64,000 nt of DNA. It comes from Roseiarcus sp963767245 (GTDB lineage: Bacteria; Pseudomonadota; Alphaproteobacteria; Rhizobiales; Beijerinckiaceae). The DNA is taken from assembly GCA_963767245.1 (NCBI GenBank), contig CAVYDG010000023.1, forward strand, positions 186,001 to 250,000, given 5' to 3'. Below the pieces are notes generated by a model. The model searched no databases, had not been told where the DNA came from, and saw only the letters and a list, made by a program, of their open reading frames with translations. The translations under genes were made by a program, and so were the position numbers. This document shows, one piece after another, positions 25,311 to 37,453 of the stretch (the first letter of the stretch is position 1; each line of letters starts with the position of its first letter).

Positions 25311-26198
25311 CTCACTCAATTCGCGAAATACACCGCGACAAACGATGCGGCAGTGTGGAGACTTCAATGGTTCAGTTTGCCAGCCCCACCTTCGAGCTGC
25401 GACAAATAAACCATCCGCCCATCGATTTTAGGTTGACTTCGTCGAGCTGCCAAGTGGCATCCCGGCTTCGACGCCGACGGCGAGTCTTAGAAGCGCCTGC
25501 ACGCGCAACGAGGCCACCGCGCTGGCCCTGATGCGCAAGCTTCTGAAGAAAAGTCCATTCGCTCGGAGCGAATCGCCACGGACCGCCATCTCCGCATCGA
25601 GCGCCTGCATGAGCCATGGCTTTTCAGCCGCGAATGCCGCCAAAAAAAATGGCGTGCGAACGCCCTGCTTGCGGAACCTGAGGGCCGTCTCCCGCGTTTG
25701 CGTTCCCGATAAAAATGGGTGAAGGCGGGCGTGTGAACAGCGGGGCAGGAGGCGTTCATGTACTGGACTCTATTCATTCTGACTTGGAGGCAACTCAAGC
25801 AAAAAATAGCCTTTCAAAGAGTCAAAATCATCGACGAAGGAAAATCGCTCATATTTCGAAGAGCGCGCAAAGAAGCGATGACCAGACGGCGCCGTTTCGC
25901 CCGGACAATCGCGAAAAGCGGCACGAGTTCTCACAATACATCGGCAGTTGATAATCGCGAGGCGCCACCGATGAGAGCCAAGACAGCGCGACAACGAACC
26001 CGAGATCAGGTCCGGCTTCGTGGGTCGGCCGCCCCGGCCGGCTGATTCAAGGCCTTCTTGGATTCTAACGAGCTTCACGCTCTCCGCATCGACCGGTCAA
26101 GCACCAGCAGCGCGTATTGCTGCGCGGTGAAGGGCTCGCCGGATCAACGAGCAAACGCGATTCGCCGGGGCGTCGTGTCAATCTGCGCACCGCGTCAA
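25311..26198. other. long intergenic region, possibly eroded
   Basis: About 890 bases between the glycoamylase gene and the end of ndvB. Composition is AT-richer than the flanks. One plus-strand frame with a strong ribosome site is listed separately (25758-26045). On the minus strand a 71-codon frame (25428-25643), continuous with an ATG-less stretch upstream to about 25780, has plausible residue usage (FFLAAFAAEKPWLMQALD) but no recognisable family. No RNA gene, IS end or clear repeat was seen. Confidence 0.4.
25758..26045 (+). CDS. possible small basic protein, unknown function
   Basis: A 95-codon frame beginning MYWTLFILTWRQLKQKIAF, with AGGAGG at 25747-25752 exactly five bases before the ATG. 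The product would be strongly basic (many Arg/Lys) with a short hydrophobic N-terminus. I recognise no family. The ribosome site is the main support; codon usage is unlike the neighbours, so the gene may be spurious or recently acquired. Confidence 0.3.
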   Translation: MYWTLFILTWRQLKQKIAFQRVKIIDEGKSLIFRRARKEAMTRRRRFARTIAKSGTSSHNTSAVDNREAPPMRAKTARQRTRDQVRLRGSAAPAG

Positions 26199-29100
26199 TC
26201 AACCTAATCTCACGAGGACGCGATGCACGGCGTCGTCATCGACGATGCGTAGTCGCAAAGGACGCTCCACGATCTCAACTCCGTCCAACTCAGCAAAGCG
26301 AATTCCCCGACTGACCCCGGCCGGATTGTCGACGGTGATTTCATACCGCGCGGATTGACGGCGAACCGTCATCTCGAACGTCGCCCAATTTTTGGGAATG
26401 CAGGGGTCGAGATGCAAGAAAGCGCCGCGGATGCGCAGCCCGAGAATGCTCTCCACGCCGGCGCGCTGCATCCAACCCGCCGAGCCCGTGTACCACGTCC
26501 AGCCGCCCCGCCCGATATGGGGCGCGCTTGCATAGATGTCGGCCGCGACGACATAGGGCTCCACTTTGTAGCGATGCACGTCCGAGCGGGTTCGCGCATG
26601 ATTGATGGGGTTGAGCAATGAGAACAACTCGGCCGCCTTATCGCCTTCGCCGAGCGTGGCAAGCGCCATCACCGACCATAGGGCCGCGTGGGTATACTGG
26701 CCGCCGTTCTCCCGAATTCCTGGCGGGTAGCCCTTGATGTAGCCGGGATCCAGCGCGGTCTTGTCGAATGGCGGCGCGAACAACAAGGCAAGGCCCGAGT
26801 CTCGCCGGATCAGCTCCCGCTCGACTGAGTTCATCGCTTCCGCCGCCCGTTCGAGCGCCGCCGCTCCGGATAGCGCCGCCCAGGATTGCGCGATCGAATC
26901 GATGCGGCATTCTTCACTCGCCGACGAGCCTAGCGGCTCTCCGTTGTCGAAAAAGGCGCGCCGATACCATTCTCCATCCCACGCTTCGTCTTCCAGCGAG
27001 CCTCGCAGAGCGGCGGCATGGGCGCTCCATGTCGTTGCTCTGACCAACTCTTGGCGCGTTTCTGCTATCGGAATGAAGGCCGTCAACGCCGCGTGGAGGA
27101 ACCAGCCGAGCCAAACGCTCTCACCATGGCCTGTTTCGCCTACGCGGTTCATGCCGTCGTTCCAGTCGCCGGTCCCCATCAGAGGAAGCCCATGGATGCC
27201 CAGCGCAAGTGAAGCGTCGAGTGCGAGCGCACAGTGCTCGAACACGGTCGCCTTTTGGTCAGAGACGGTCGGATTGAAGAAGCTGTCATGTTCGCCGGGC
27301 TCGAGCGCCTGTCCTTCCAGGAAAGCGACTCTTTCATCAAGGATACCGAAGTCCCCGGTAGTATCGACGTAGTGAGCAACCGCATAGGCGAGCCACGGGC
27401 GATCATCCGAGATGCGGGTTCGCACACCCTGACCCGAATGCGGCAGCCACCAATGCTGGACATCGCCTTCGACGAACTGTCGCGCAGTAGCCCGCAGCAG
27501 ATGATCGCGGGTCAACATTGGCCGTGTCATGGCCAGCGCCATGCCATCCTGCAACTGATCGCGGAAGCCATAGGCGCCGCTGGCCTGATAGAATGCGGAA
27601 CGCGCCCAGAACCGACAGCTTAGGGTCTGGTAAAGAAGCCAGCCGTTGAGCATGACATCCAGGGACCGGTCCGGCGTCTTCACGACGATCGAACCAAGGA
27701 TTTCGTCCCACTGGCGTTCGACGTTCGCCTCGACCGCGTCGAGATCAGCTGCGCGATAGCGGGTCACGAGGTCACGCGCCGCTTCCTCATTTTCAGCTTC
27801 GCCCAGCATGAAAACGACCTCGATTGACTCGCCGGGCGACAATTCGATCGTGGCGCTCAAAGCCGCGCAAGGATCGAGGCCCGCCCCAACTGTCTTCGAG
27901 AGCGCGTCAACGGCGCGGAGCGCGGCAGGCTCTGCGAGCGTGCCGTTTCGACCGATGAATTCGCGCCGATCGCAAGTCCAGCTGGTCTGGTCCCCGCACA
28001 GGTCCGCGAAGGCGACGCGCGAGCCAAAGCTCGAACTCCATGGATTGCGGGCGAAGATGGCGCCGGTCGCGGCGTCGATCTCAGTCGAAACAAACGGCAG
28101 CGCCGTGGAACGCGCCGAGCCGAGAACCCATTCGACGTAGGCTGTAACGCTCAGCCGACGAGGCCGGCTTGAGCGATTGGTCAACACGAGGCGCGAAATC
28201 TTGATTGGATCGTCGACCGGCACATATTGCAGCAGATCCGAAGCAATCTCATGAGCGACATGCTCGAACCGGCTGTAGCCGCGGCCATGCCGGGCGACAT
28301 AGGTCGCCGCGGGGTCACGGATTGGCAACGCCGTGGGGGTCCAGAGATCGCCTGTGTCGATGTCGCGCAGATAGAACGCTTCGCCCGGATGATCGCTCAC
28401 TGGATCATTCGACCACGGCGTGATCTGATTCTCACGGCTGTTGACGGACCATGTGTAGCCGCCGCCCTCGGTCGCCGTCTGAAAGCCGAACGCCGGATTG
28501 GCGATGACGTTGATCCAGGGCGCTGGCGTCGACTGGCCAGGCCCAAGGACCGTTACGTACTCGCGTCCGTTTCGCGCAAACCCGCCGAGACCGTTGAAAA
28601 ATTCGAGATTCGGGACGCGAGTCTCTTCAGCCGCCCTCAAGCGAGGGACAAGACGCTTTGGCGCGGATTTCTTGGGTGCGACAGGCTCCGGTATGCGATC
28701 GAGTTGCTCAAACAGTCTGCCACGTTGGGCCACAAGAACGACCCGCGCTACCGATGGCAGAAGGCTTTTCGTTTCGGCTGCGATCAGGTCGGCGCGCAAC
28801 AGGAAGACGCGGCCCGGTCGGTGGTCCGTGCCCGGCAGTGGAGACTGGCCTGCTCGTCCGCACTAAGGTCTCGATTGCGATTTGAAGTTCCTGGACATAG
28901 GAGGACTGGCGCTCGTTCAGGATCACGAGATCGACCGCTAGCTGTTTCATCCGCCAATATTCGTGCGCCTGCAGAAGCTCTCGGACAATGTCGAGGTTTT
29001 CGATCTCCGAGATGCGCAGAAGAACGATCGGCAGATCCCCGGAAATGCCCTGCGACCACAGGCCCGACTGCGCGCCGCAGCCCCGCAGAATCGCATCCGA

Positions 29101-32100
29101 GGAGGGTCGCATCGCAGGCGCGGCGAAAATCACATGTCCAGCGAGCCGCTGAAACAGGCCGGCTTCGCCCGCGGTGATGTCAAGATGGTGCAACTGCACC
29201 TGGCCCTGCGTCCAGGCGAGCGTCGAGGCGCGGGTGAATGCGGTGGCGTCACGATGTTTGTCGACGCCGTCGAGAAGCGCTTGGCGACTGGCGGCGGCAA
29301 TCGTCCAGAAAGCGACTCGAACAGTCGCACCCGGCGCAATGCGAATGCGTCGACGAATGGAGAAAATGGGATCGAGGACTGCGCCAACCGAGTTCGAGAG
29401 TGGCCGGCTGTCCATAATCGCAATCGGCGCATGGACAGCGTGGCCGCGGCCGAGGAATCGCGCCCTGTCTGTCTCGAACTCCGGTACGCCGACAGCCTCG
29501 CCGTCAATGACCGTTAAATGCGCGGCCCAGATTTCGGGGTCGCTCGGAGCCCGCTTTCGCCGCGTGGCCAAGATGGCTCCGACATCGGGAAGATATTCCG
29601 TGACCACGAACAGCTTCGAGAAGGCGGGATGCGCGACGTCGGCGTTCTGCGGCGCGAGCACGAGTTCGGCGTAGGACGTGATCTCGATGTCACGCGTACG
29701 GCTTCCGGAGTTTGTGATCGAAACCCGGCGAACTTCCGCGTCGTCCTCGGCGGATACGATCACGTCCAACGTCGTTGTCAGCGAGCCATCGCGGCGCGTG
29801 ATCTCGGCACGGTCCTCGTCGAAGATGACGGCATAACCGTCCGGTTCGACACCGCTCGGTTGAAAGCCCGCCGACCACGCATCGCCAGTGCGTAGGTCTT
29901 TGACGTGGAGGTAGAAGCCTGAGTCGTCGCAGGTCGCATCCTCGCGCCAGCGCGTCAGCGCCAGATCGCCCCAGCAGCTGTATCCGGAACCGGCGGCGGT
30001 GAGCATCGTCGTGTAGCGGCCGTTCGAAAGCAGATGCGTGGCGGGCGTCGCCTGGTGGGCGGAGGCGAACCGGCGACCGCCCAACGGTTCGACGTTGCGA
30101 GCGCCGGCTGCCGACTTCACGTCTGCGGCCCAAAGACGCGTCGCCGCGACGTCGCGTGGCGAGCGCTCCTGCAGAAGCAGTTCGGTCGCCTTGACGATCG
30201 GCTCGGCATGGAACCGCGCCCGCATCGCGCCGTCCAACAAGGCGTCGGCAATGGCGACAATCGTCATGCCCTGATGATGCGCCATGAAGGCGTGGACGAT
30301 CGCGACGCTTTCGCCCGCCGGAAGGCGCGCCGGCGTGTAGTCCAAAGCCTCGTAGAACCCGTATGGACCTTGCGCACCGATCTCAGCCAAACGCTTGAGA
30401 TTGGCGACCGCCGCTCGGGGATCGACCATCGCAGCCAGAGCGGTTGCGTAGGGCGCAATGACCCTGTTTTCAGCGAGGCCGCGTTTCAGCCCAAGGCCCG
30501 GAACCCCGAAATTGGAGTATTGGTAGGTCAGTTCCAGATCGCGCGCGTTATAGGCGGATTCGGATATGCCCCAGGGCAGCGCGAGTTTTGCGGCGTAGGC
30601 GATCTGCCGGCGCACGGTTAGTCGGTTTGTCTGCTCAAGCAGGCTGCCCGCCGGGGCTCTCATCACGAGCGAGGGCATCAGATATTCAAACATGGATCCC
30701 GACCAGGAGATCAAAGCGGCGCCGCGCCCGACAGGAGTGGCAGCGCGGCCCAGGCGGAACCAGTGTTTCGCGGGAACGTCGCCTTTGGCGATTGCAAAGA
30801 AGCTGGCCAGACGCGCCTCGGAAGCCAGGAGATCGTAGCAGTTCTGATCGAGCGCGCCTTCGTTAGAGGAGATATCCGATCGACAGCAATTGCCGGTCGT
30901 GATCGAGGAGGAAATCGAACTCCATCGCAAGCGCCATCGAGCGCGCCGTGCTTTCGACACCAACCAGCCTTTCACGCTGGACACCCGGCGCCTCTACGAC
31001 TTGCGCGAGGTCGCGACGGTGGGCTTCGATCGAACTCAAGACCGCACGCGCCCAAACCAGCATATCCGCGCTTAGGCCGTCGCCACGTTCGATAGCGAGC
31101 GCGCTAGCGATGTCGACCATGACCTCTGCGTTAGCGCGAAGGTCGTCGAGCTGCGCCTTGACACTCGACTTGCGAACGCGAGGCCTTGTTGCAAAGCCGA
31201 CGCGACCGCCGCGAGTGCGTCGTCTAGCTGATGCAAGGTCACGGTCTGGGTCTTGCGGCCGTCATGCAGACGGGCGCACTCGGCGCGGGTTATGTCGAGC
31301 GCGTCGGCGACGCCGCTGAAGCGCTGCGCAAGGTCGAGTGGATGGTCGCTCCACTCCCTGCACGCATTGGCGAGCGCGATGAGATGTCCTGCCAAATTGC
31401 CGCTGTCGACGGTGGATACGTATCTCGGCTCTAGGGGTCGAAGATCTCGCGTGTCGTACCAGTTCAAGAAGTGACCGCGCACGCGTTGCAGGCGAGCCAT
31501 CGTCGCAAGCGTCGCCTCAAGACGATCAATCGCTTGAACGGTTCCGATCCAACCGAAATCGCGAGCGCAAACGATCGAAAGAAGGTAGAGGCCCGATATT
31601 GGTCGGCGAGGTCCGATGCGCGAGCGCTGGCGCCGGATCGTCCTGAAAATTGTCGGGCGGCAGCATGCTGTCATCCGGCGTCACAAAAGTCTCGAAGAAC
31701 CGCCATGTGCGGCGGGCGGTCAGCCTCAACGCCTGCGCATCGGCGTAGGTCATCGGGAGGTGACCCGCAGCAGCAGGAGGGAGGCTTACGAACCGCGCCA
31801 CGGCGGGAGAAGCCAGCCAGAGCGCGGCGAAGGGAAGCGCCACCGACCAAGACCCATGACGAGACGCCAACGCGACGACTGCGACGGTGAATCCAATGAA
31901 AATCGCACCCGCCATCCTGTGCGCGAAACCCATCAAATCAAGACGAGGACTGATCGTCGCCTGTGCGGCTGGAATCCATTCGAGCAGACGGCGGCGGCTC
32001 ACGCCCAGGCGCCAGAGCGTGCGCCCGATCGCATCCACCATGAGCCACGCCTGATCCGCTAGGAACACGACGGTTAGTATCGACAGGCTCCAGGCAAGGC

Positions 32101-34877
32101 TTAAATCGTCGCTGAGCGCCTTAAAATAGCTTGATATCGTTACGCCGGGACGGCGCGGAGGAATCGCGGCGACGACCGGAATGAATGTCGGCAGCACGAT
32201 CGTCAGGACGACGAAAAGGGTCCAGATCAACCCCAGTTCAAGCGGAAGGGTCCAACCCACGAACAGCGCAAGGATCGCCGCGGGCGCAGAGAGCGTACGG
32301 CGGAGATTGTCCAGCATTTTCCAACGGCCGATTGCCGGAAGGACGCTAGACGCCGTCGCGTTTCCGGACTGCGACGGACCACGCCCAAAAATCCAGGGGA
32401 GCAATTGCCAGTCGCCGCGCGCCCACCGATGATGGCGATTGGCGCCGACGTCGTACCGTGCGGGGAATTCCTCGACAACCTCGACATCCGAGGCAAGGCC
32501 TGCGCGCGCGAACACGCCCTCGAATAGATCGTGGCTGAGAAGGGTGGAGTTCTGGTGCGCGATTCGCGAGCGCAGCCTCGAAAGCGTCGACGTCGTAGAT
32601 GCCTTTTCCGGCATAGGATCCTTCCCCGAACAGATCCTGATAAACGTCGGAGACCGCCGAGGCGTACGGATCGATGCCGCTCACGCTCGAGAAGATTCGC
32701 TGGAATAGCGAGCCTTCCCTACCGATCGGCAGCGACGGTGTGATGCGAGGCTGGAGGACGGCGTAGCCCTCGATGACACGCCGCCCATCGGCGTCGAGAC
32801 GGGGCCGGTTCAACGGATGCGCCATCTTGCCGATCAGGCGACGCACCGCATCGCGCGGCAATCGGGTGTCCGAATCAAGCGTCACTACATAGCGAATACC
32901 TGTCGGGGCAGCGGGCGTTCCGAAACCCACGTCCATGAAAGTGGTGTCGGTCGCGGCGCGCAGGAGGCGATTTAGCTCGTGGAGCTTGCCGCGCTTGCGC
33001 TCCCATCCGATCCACCGCGATTCACCCTCATTCCAGACGCGTCGGCGATGCAGAAGGAGGAAACGCGTTCCGCCCGGCGCCGGGCCATAGCGCCGATTGA
33101 GACGCGCGACGCCGTCCGCCGCAGCGGCAATGAGCGGAGCGTCGCCGTCAGTGTGCTCGTTCACGGCGTCGGCCCAGTCGGTCAGCAGTGCGAAATGCAG
33201 ATCGCCTTCGGGGCTCGCAAGGTGGTGAATCTCGAGGCGTTCGATCAGGTCTTCGACGCCTTCCAAGGTGGTGAGCAACGTTGGCACGGCGACGAGCGTG
33301 CGCAGATGTGGGGGCACCCCGTCGAGTAACTCGAGAGCCGGGAGCGGCGATGCAGCAAAGCCGATGTTGACCCCGCGATTGACCAACGCGACAGCGGCGT
33401 CGACCGCAGGAATCGCGCCGAGTATGCCAAGCAGGCCAAGAACTGCAGGGCCAACTCCGGCTGCATCAAGTGCGAGCAGCGGCGCTGCAAGGAGGATTGC
33501 GGAGACAAGAGAAATCAATGCGACATAGCCGCCGACGCCGACAGATCGGTTGACCCGCGACGCCCAGCTTCGCAAGGGCCGGCGATAGGCTACCGATTTT
33601 TCGAAGGCGCGGCGCCCGCCGGCGAGCAGGATGTATCCCGTATCCCCACGGCGCTCCCGCTCCATGGCCGGCGCGTCGTCCTCGGCCTGCTTTGCAGCGA
33701 GCACCGCGGCGCTGGCGATGTCGAGCTCGGCCCGGCCAGAGCCTCGCGAGAGATCTTCGATCGCGCTACGGTAGAGAGTGCGCGTCGGAAAATCCATGCT
33801 TTTGAAGCCGGTGTCAGCCGCAAGGACTGCGTCGACGAGGCTCAACTTCTCGAACAATTCTTTCCAATCGACGTCGGAAATCAGGCGCAAACTGGTAATG
33901 ATGTTGCGAACGGTGACGTTCGCTGCGCCTTGCTGGCGATGGACATCGCGTACGGCTATGTCGGTCGTCGTGTCCTGGATCGTCAGACGCTCGTCGAGCC
34001 ATGTCAGCGCGGGGGTAACCATCGGATCTTGATCACGCAACCGATGAGCGAGCTGGACCGCGAATGCCCGCGAAAGCGGCTCGCTCTCGTGCGGAGCCAG
34101 AACAATGGCGGCGGATTCCGCGGGTCGTCCGCCCGCACCAAGCAACCGATCAGCGATTCCGTCCGCCATATCCCTCTCGGCGCGGCTCGTGGTAATCTGC
34201 TGCGCGAGGCGTCTGAGATTCTCAATCAGAACGATTCGAAGTGTGATCGATACTGCCCAGAGTTCACCGATGGTGAGCGGCTGCACCTCTTGATAGGCGC
34301 TAACGAAGCGAACCAGCATCTCGCAGTCGAAACGGCTATCGGTATGGGCGACGAAGGCCCAGGCGATGCCGAACACTCTGGGGTATCCTGTGAACGGCCC
34401 ATCCGCGAGCTTCGGGAGTTGACGATAGTAACCGGGCGGTAGGTCCGAGTGAATCTCATGGATCCGCCGTTCCACCAGATGATAGTTGTCGACGAGCCAT
34501 TCCGCCGCGGGCGTAACAGGGCGAGCGTCATTGATCGCCTTTACGGTGGAGCGATAGGCACGGAGCAGAACGGTTCGATTCTCAGCGAGACGCTTCGCTA
34601 GAAGTCGCCCCTCACTCGCCCGCGACGACACGATCTGCGCGACCGCAAGGCTGTGGGCGTGGTCCTCCAGGCGCTCTACGCCGAAGAGCTCTTCGCGAAT
34701 GGGTGCTCGGTTATCCCAAGGCGACGACAGACGACGCGCGCCTTCAAAGGCGCCGCGCAAGAAGACTTTCAACTTGATCTTTCTGCCGCGCGACGCCGCC
34801 GGGTAAGACCGCCGGCGCGGAATTCGCGAGACTTTGATACGGACTGTTGTCCTATCGAGTTGGCCGCAGTTCAGCAA
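26199..34877 (-). pseudogene. ndvB: cyclic beta-1,2-glucan synthase, full length but broken by five frame changes
   Basis: Restored, this is about 2,880-2,890 residues, the usual length of NdvB/Cgs, an inner-membrane enzyme making periplasmic cyclic beta-1,2-glucans. The N-terminus begins in the pattern REELFGVERLEDHAHSLAVA; the GT84 transferase domain has VVTLDSDTRLPRDAVRRLIG, GKGIYDVDAF and HHRWARGDWQ; membrane helices follow; then a glycoamylase-like domain (ARLASFFAIAKGDVPAKHWF, SMFEYLMPSL), and a C-terminal GH94 phosphorylase-like domain (DRPWLAYAVAHYVDTTGDFG, LMGTGDWNDGMNRVG). The frame changes near 32575, 31600, 31160, 30870 and 28840. No in-frame ATG is seen near the start; a TTG at 34877 is the outer limit. 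Each fragment is otherwise well preserved. Confidence 0.88.
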
Positions 34878-34987
34878 GAGGTGGATGGATTGTCGTCAGC
34901 GTGACGGACGACTGAAAGCCGATCTTCGCCTCGAGTAGATCACGAAGACCCGCCCTTGTTGGGCTCGACCTCTGTCACCATCGCGAT

Positions 34988-35714
34988 CTACGACGTCCGC
35001 TTCACGGACACCAGCGTCTGCTGTGCGCGGATATCGTTGAAGAAGTCGGCGAGTCTTCGCTTTGGTTGCAAGCGAGCCGGTTTGGAGATGAGGTAGAGCG
35101 AACCCTTGCCGTCGCGATAGGGGCAATTGTCGACGGGAATCTTGATCTTGGACATGTCGCCTTCGCCCGCGAACATCGGATTGCGCGTCGCGCCGTTGTC
35201 GCTCTGAAAGACGATGAGCGTGTCGTCGCGCATCTTCCTCTCGTCGAGCGCCGTAACGACGCGCCCGATCTGACTGTCCATCGCGGTGATCTGGGCGGCG
35301 TAGGCGCGGCGGCTCGGATCGGAAATCGCCGGATAGCGATCGAGATCGATTTGGGGCGCCTGGTAAGGTGCGTGTGGCGCATTGAACGCCAGATAGAGAG
35401 AGAACGACGTCTTCGTGCCTTGCGCGCCGATCAGCTTCACCGCATCGTCTCCTAGCAGAGTCGTCGAGTAGCCGGGCTCCCGCACGGGCTTTTGTCGCGA
35501 TACCAGTCGAGGACACCGTGCTGCTCGTGTGTGAAATAGTCGATCTCGCCGATCAGCGGTCCGTACTGGTGGTCGAAGCCGCGCTGGCGCGGCCAATATT
35601 TCGGATCGGCATGGCCAAGATGCCATTTGCCGACGATCGCGGTTTCGTATCCCGCGTCCTTCAGCGCCTGCGGCAAAAGCCATTCGTCGGTCGCAAGGCC
35701 GTAAGATTGAGGCG
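34988..35714 (-). pseudogene. sulfatase (alkaline phosphatase superfamily) fragment
   Basis: An internal piece of a type I sulfatase. The recognisable order is SYGLATDEWLLPQALKDAGY, TAIVGKWHLGH, RGFDHQYGPLIGEIDYFTH, then after a frame change near 35490 AFNAPHAPYQAP, YAAQITAMDSQIGRVVTAL and DDTLIVFQSDNGATRNP. The N-terminal part with the formylglycine motif C-x-P-S-R is absent; the left side joins foreign sequence after DGKGSLY, so the C-terminal part is missing as well. At 35710-35720 it runs straight into a truncated TetR gene in the opposite orientation. This looks like a deletion scar, not a functional gene. Confidence 0.82.
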
Positions 35715-36300
35715 GCGCGCGCGCTCTATGCCCTGAATCCGATCGAGGCAGTGACCGTCGACGACGTGGTTGGCGAAACCGCGGTGGCGAAGGGCACCTT
35801 CTACGTGCACTTCGGCAGCCTCGCCGCTCCAGGCCGCGATCGCCGACGAACAGGCGCAAGAATTCGACGAGCTCATCCAGCCCCGCCGGATGGCGACCGA
35901 GGACCCGGTCGAACGCATCGCTGCCGGCTGCGGCGCCTTTGTCGGCGACGCCTTGCGCAATCCCGCCTGGGGCGCGCTCGTGGCTCGCGGCGCGGTCTCA
36001 ATGCCGAACGTTGCGCTTGGCGCGCGAGCGCGCCTGACCGAAGATCTCGGGCGAGCCGCGGCGAGCGGGCGGCTCGGCGACGTGACGCCGGAACTTGCCT
36101 TCGAATTCGCCATCGAAATCGTCCTCCAGGCGATGCAGGCCGCGGCGGAACGACGAATCGTCCCCGCGCAGGCGCCCGGCGTGGTCGCGGGAGTCCTGCG
36201 CGCCATGGGGGTGAAACGGAAAGAAGCGGAAGAGATCGCACTGCGTGTCGACGCACTCGAGGGCCGCTTGCGCGACGAACCGTCGCCGGCCGGCGATTAA
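35715..36300 (+). pseudogene. TetR-family regulator, truncated and frameshifted
   Basis: From 35718 the frame reads ALYALNPIEAVTVDDVVGET then AVAKGTFYVHFGSL, the helix-turn-helix of a TetR protein, but without its first 15-25 residues or any start codon. Near 35820 the frame changes, and the ligand-binding part continues as LQAAIADEQAQEFDELIQPR to the stop at 36300 (ending DEPSPAGD). It abuts the sulfatase fragment directly. Both defects together mean the gene is dead unless the assembly is wrong here. Target genes cannot be inferred. Confidence 0.8.
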
Positions 36301-36442
36301 CTACCAGGTTCCACTGTTTGTGTTCCAAGGGCTACGGGGCCGGCCAGTTCTATTCACCTGCGCTGTTGCCCTAATGCACAGCGCCAGCGAAAATGATCTG
36401 AAAATCGGCTTGTCATCTTTGACAGTAAATCCTTGATTTTGT

Positions 36443-36519
36443 TGGCGTCCCGGAGAGGACTTGAACCTCTGACCCCAGGTTTAGGAAACCTGTGCTCTAT
36501 CCAGCTGAGCTACCGGGAC
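36443..36519 (-). tRNA. tRNA-Arg, anticodon CCT
   Basis: A complete 77-base cloverleaf reads on the minus strand from GTCCCGG to CCGGGACG plus an encoded CCA. D arm GCTC-AGCTGGATA-GAGC, anticodon arm CAGGT-TTCCTAA-ACCTG with anticodon CCT (reads AGG), variable GGGTC, and T arm AGAGG-TTCAAGT-CCTCT all pair perfectly. On its 3' side (lower coordinates) lies the degraded TetR/sulfatase/ndvB region. tRNA-Arg genes are common integration sites, but no integrase or att duplicate is seen. Confidence 0.97.
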
Positions 36520-36586
36520 TCCCGATCGCGCCGCAGCCGCCGAAACGCTCTGGACAGGCGGGCCGCCGCGCGGCAAGGCCCTTAGC

Positions 36587-37453
36587 ATGAATTTCCGTTC
36601 CGCGCATTACCGCCACGGCTCGGCGTCGCGCTCGCGCGCCGTGCGACTTTGTATCGTTTGCGCGGCGCTGCCGGCCGTCGCCATGACGGCGCCGGGCTTG
36701 GCGGCATGCGGCCGCCCGGGCGGGCAGGTCCGGGCGGTCAGCGTCGATCCACGCCTCGATATTGCGCTCAGCGACGGCAGGACCGTGCGGCTCGGCGGTC
36801 TGGACGCGCCCGGCGTGGATCGCGGGGCGCCGGAAATCGCCGACGCTGCGCAAGTCTTCCTCAGCCGACGCCTTCTCGGCCGGGAAGCGGACCTCGTCGT
36901 CCTCGCCGCCGCGACCGATCGGTGGGGCAGGACTATCGCCGACCTCAACCTGCCCGATTCGGCCACGGGTTCGGCGGGTTCGACCGCAGCGGCGCTGCTG
37001 GCGGCGGGCTTGGCCCGCGTCCGGCCGGAGTTTGAAACCCGCGGCTGCGCCGCCGAGCGGCTCATGATCGAGGACGGCGCGCGCCGGGCGGCGCTCGGTG
37101 TATGGAGCGATCCCGCTTTCGCTGTCATCCAGTCGTCGGATGGGGCGGAATTGCGCCGCCTCGACGGCCGGTTCGTCGTCATCGAGGGAATGGTGCGCAG
37201 GGTTGGCTTTGCCCGCTCGCGGCTTTATCTTGAGCTTGTTCCGCATGATGGGCCAACGGTCGTGATTGCGCGCAAGCTGGAGCCGGCCCTGGCGCGAGGG
37301 GGACGGCCTGTCGGCGCGCTGGTCGGCGAGACGATCCGGGCGCGCGGCGCGCTCGATGACCGTTTCGGTCCGAGGATTGAAGTCAGCGAGCCGGCGATGA
37401 TCGAAATTGCGCGTCGCGCGAACGCGTCAGGAGAGGCGGAACCGCATCGATGA
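36587..37453 (+). CDS. thermonuclease (SNase)-like secreted protein
   Basis: A 288-residue protein with a basic N-terminus and hydrophobic stretch (about residues 20-42), then an SNase-like OB-fold: VRAVSVDPRLDIALSDGRTV, RLGGLDAPGVDRGAP, LVVLAAATDRWGRTIADLNL. The catalytic Arg of SNase in the L-x-G-I-D-x-P-E region is replaced by the variant RLGGLDAPG, and whether catalysis remains is uncertain. A second beta-rich part (about residues 195-275, RFVVIEGMVRRVGFARSRLY) resembles another OB domain. It overlaps the M48 peptidase gene by four bases (ATGA), forming a three-gene operon with rdgB. Confidence 0.82.
   Translation: MNFRSAHYRHGSASRSRAVRLCIVCAALPAVAMTAPGLAACGRPGGQVRAVSVDPRLDIALSDGRTVRLGGLDAPGVDRGAPEIADAAQVFLSRRLLGREADLVVLAAATDRWGRTIADLNLPDSATGSAGSTAAALLAAGLARVRPEFETRGCAAERLMIEDGARRAALGVWSDPAFAVIQSSDGAELRRLDGRFVVIEGMVRRVGFARSRLYLELVPHDGPTVVIARKLEPALARGGRPVGALVGETIRARGALDDRFGPRIEVSEPAMIEIARRANASGEAEPHR

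Noticed and set aside
36443..36519. tRNA-Arg as a proven island attachment site
   Set aside because: No integrase, no duplicated tRNA end and no second boundary were seen in the window; kept only as a suggestion in a finding.
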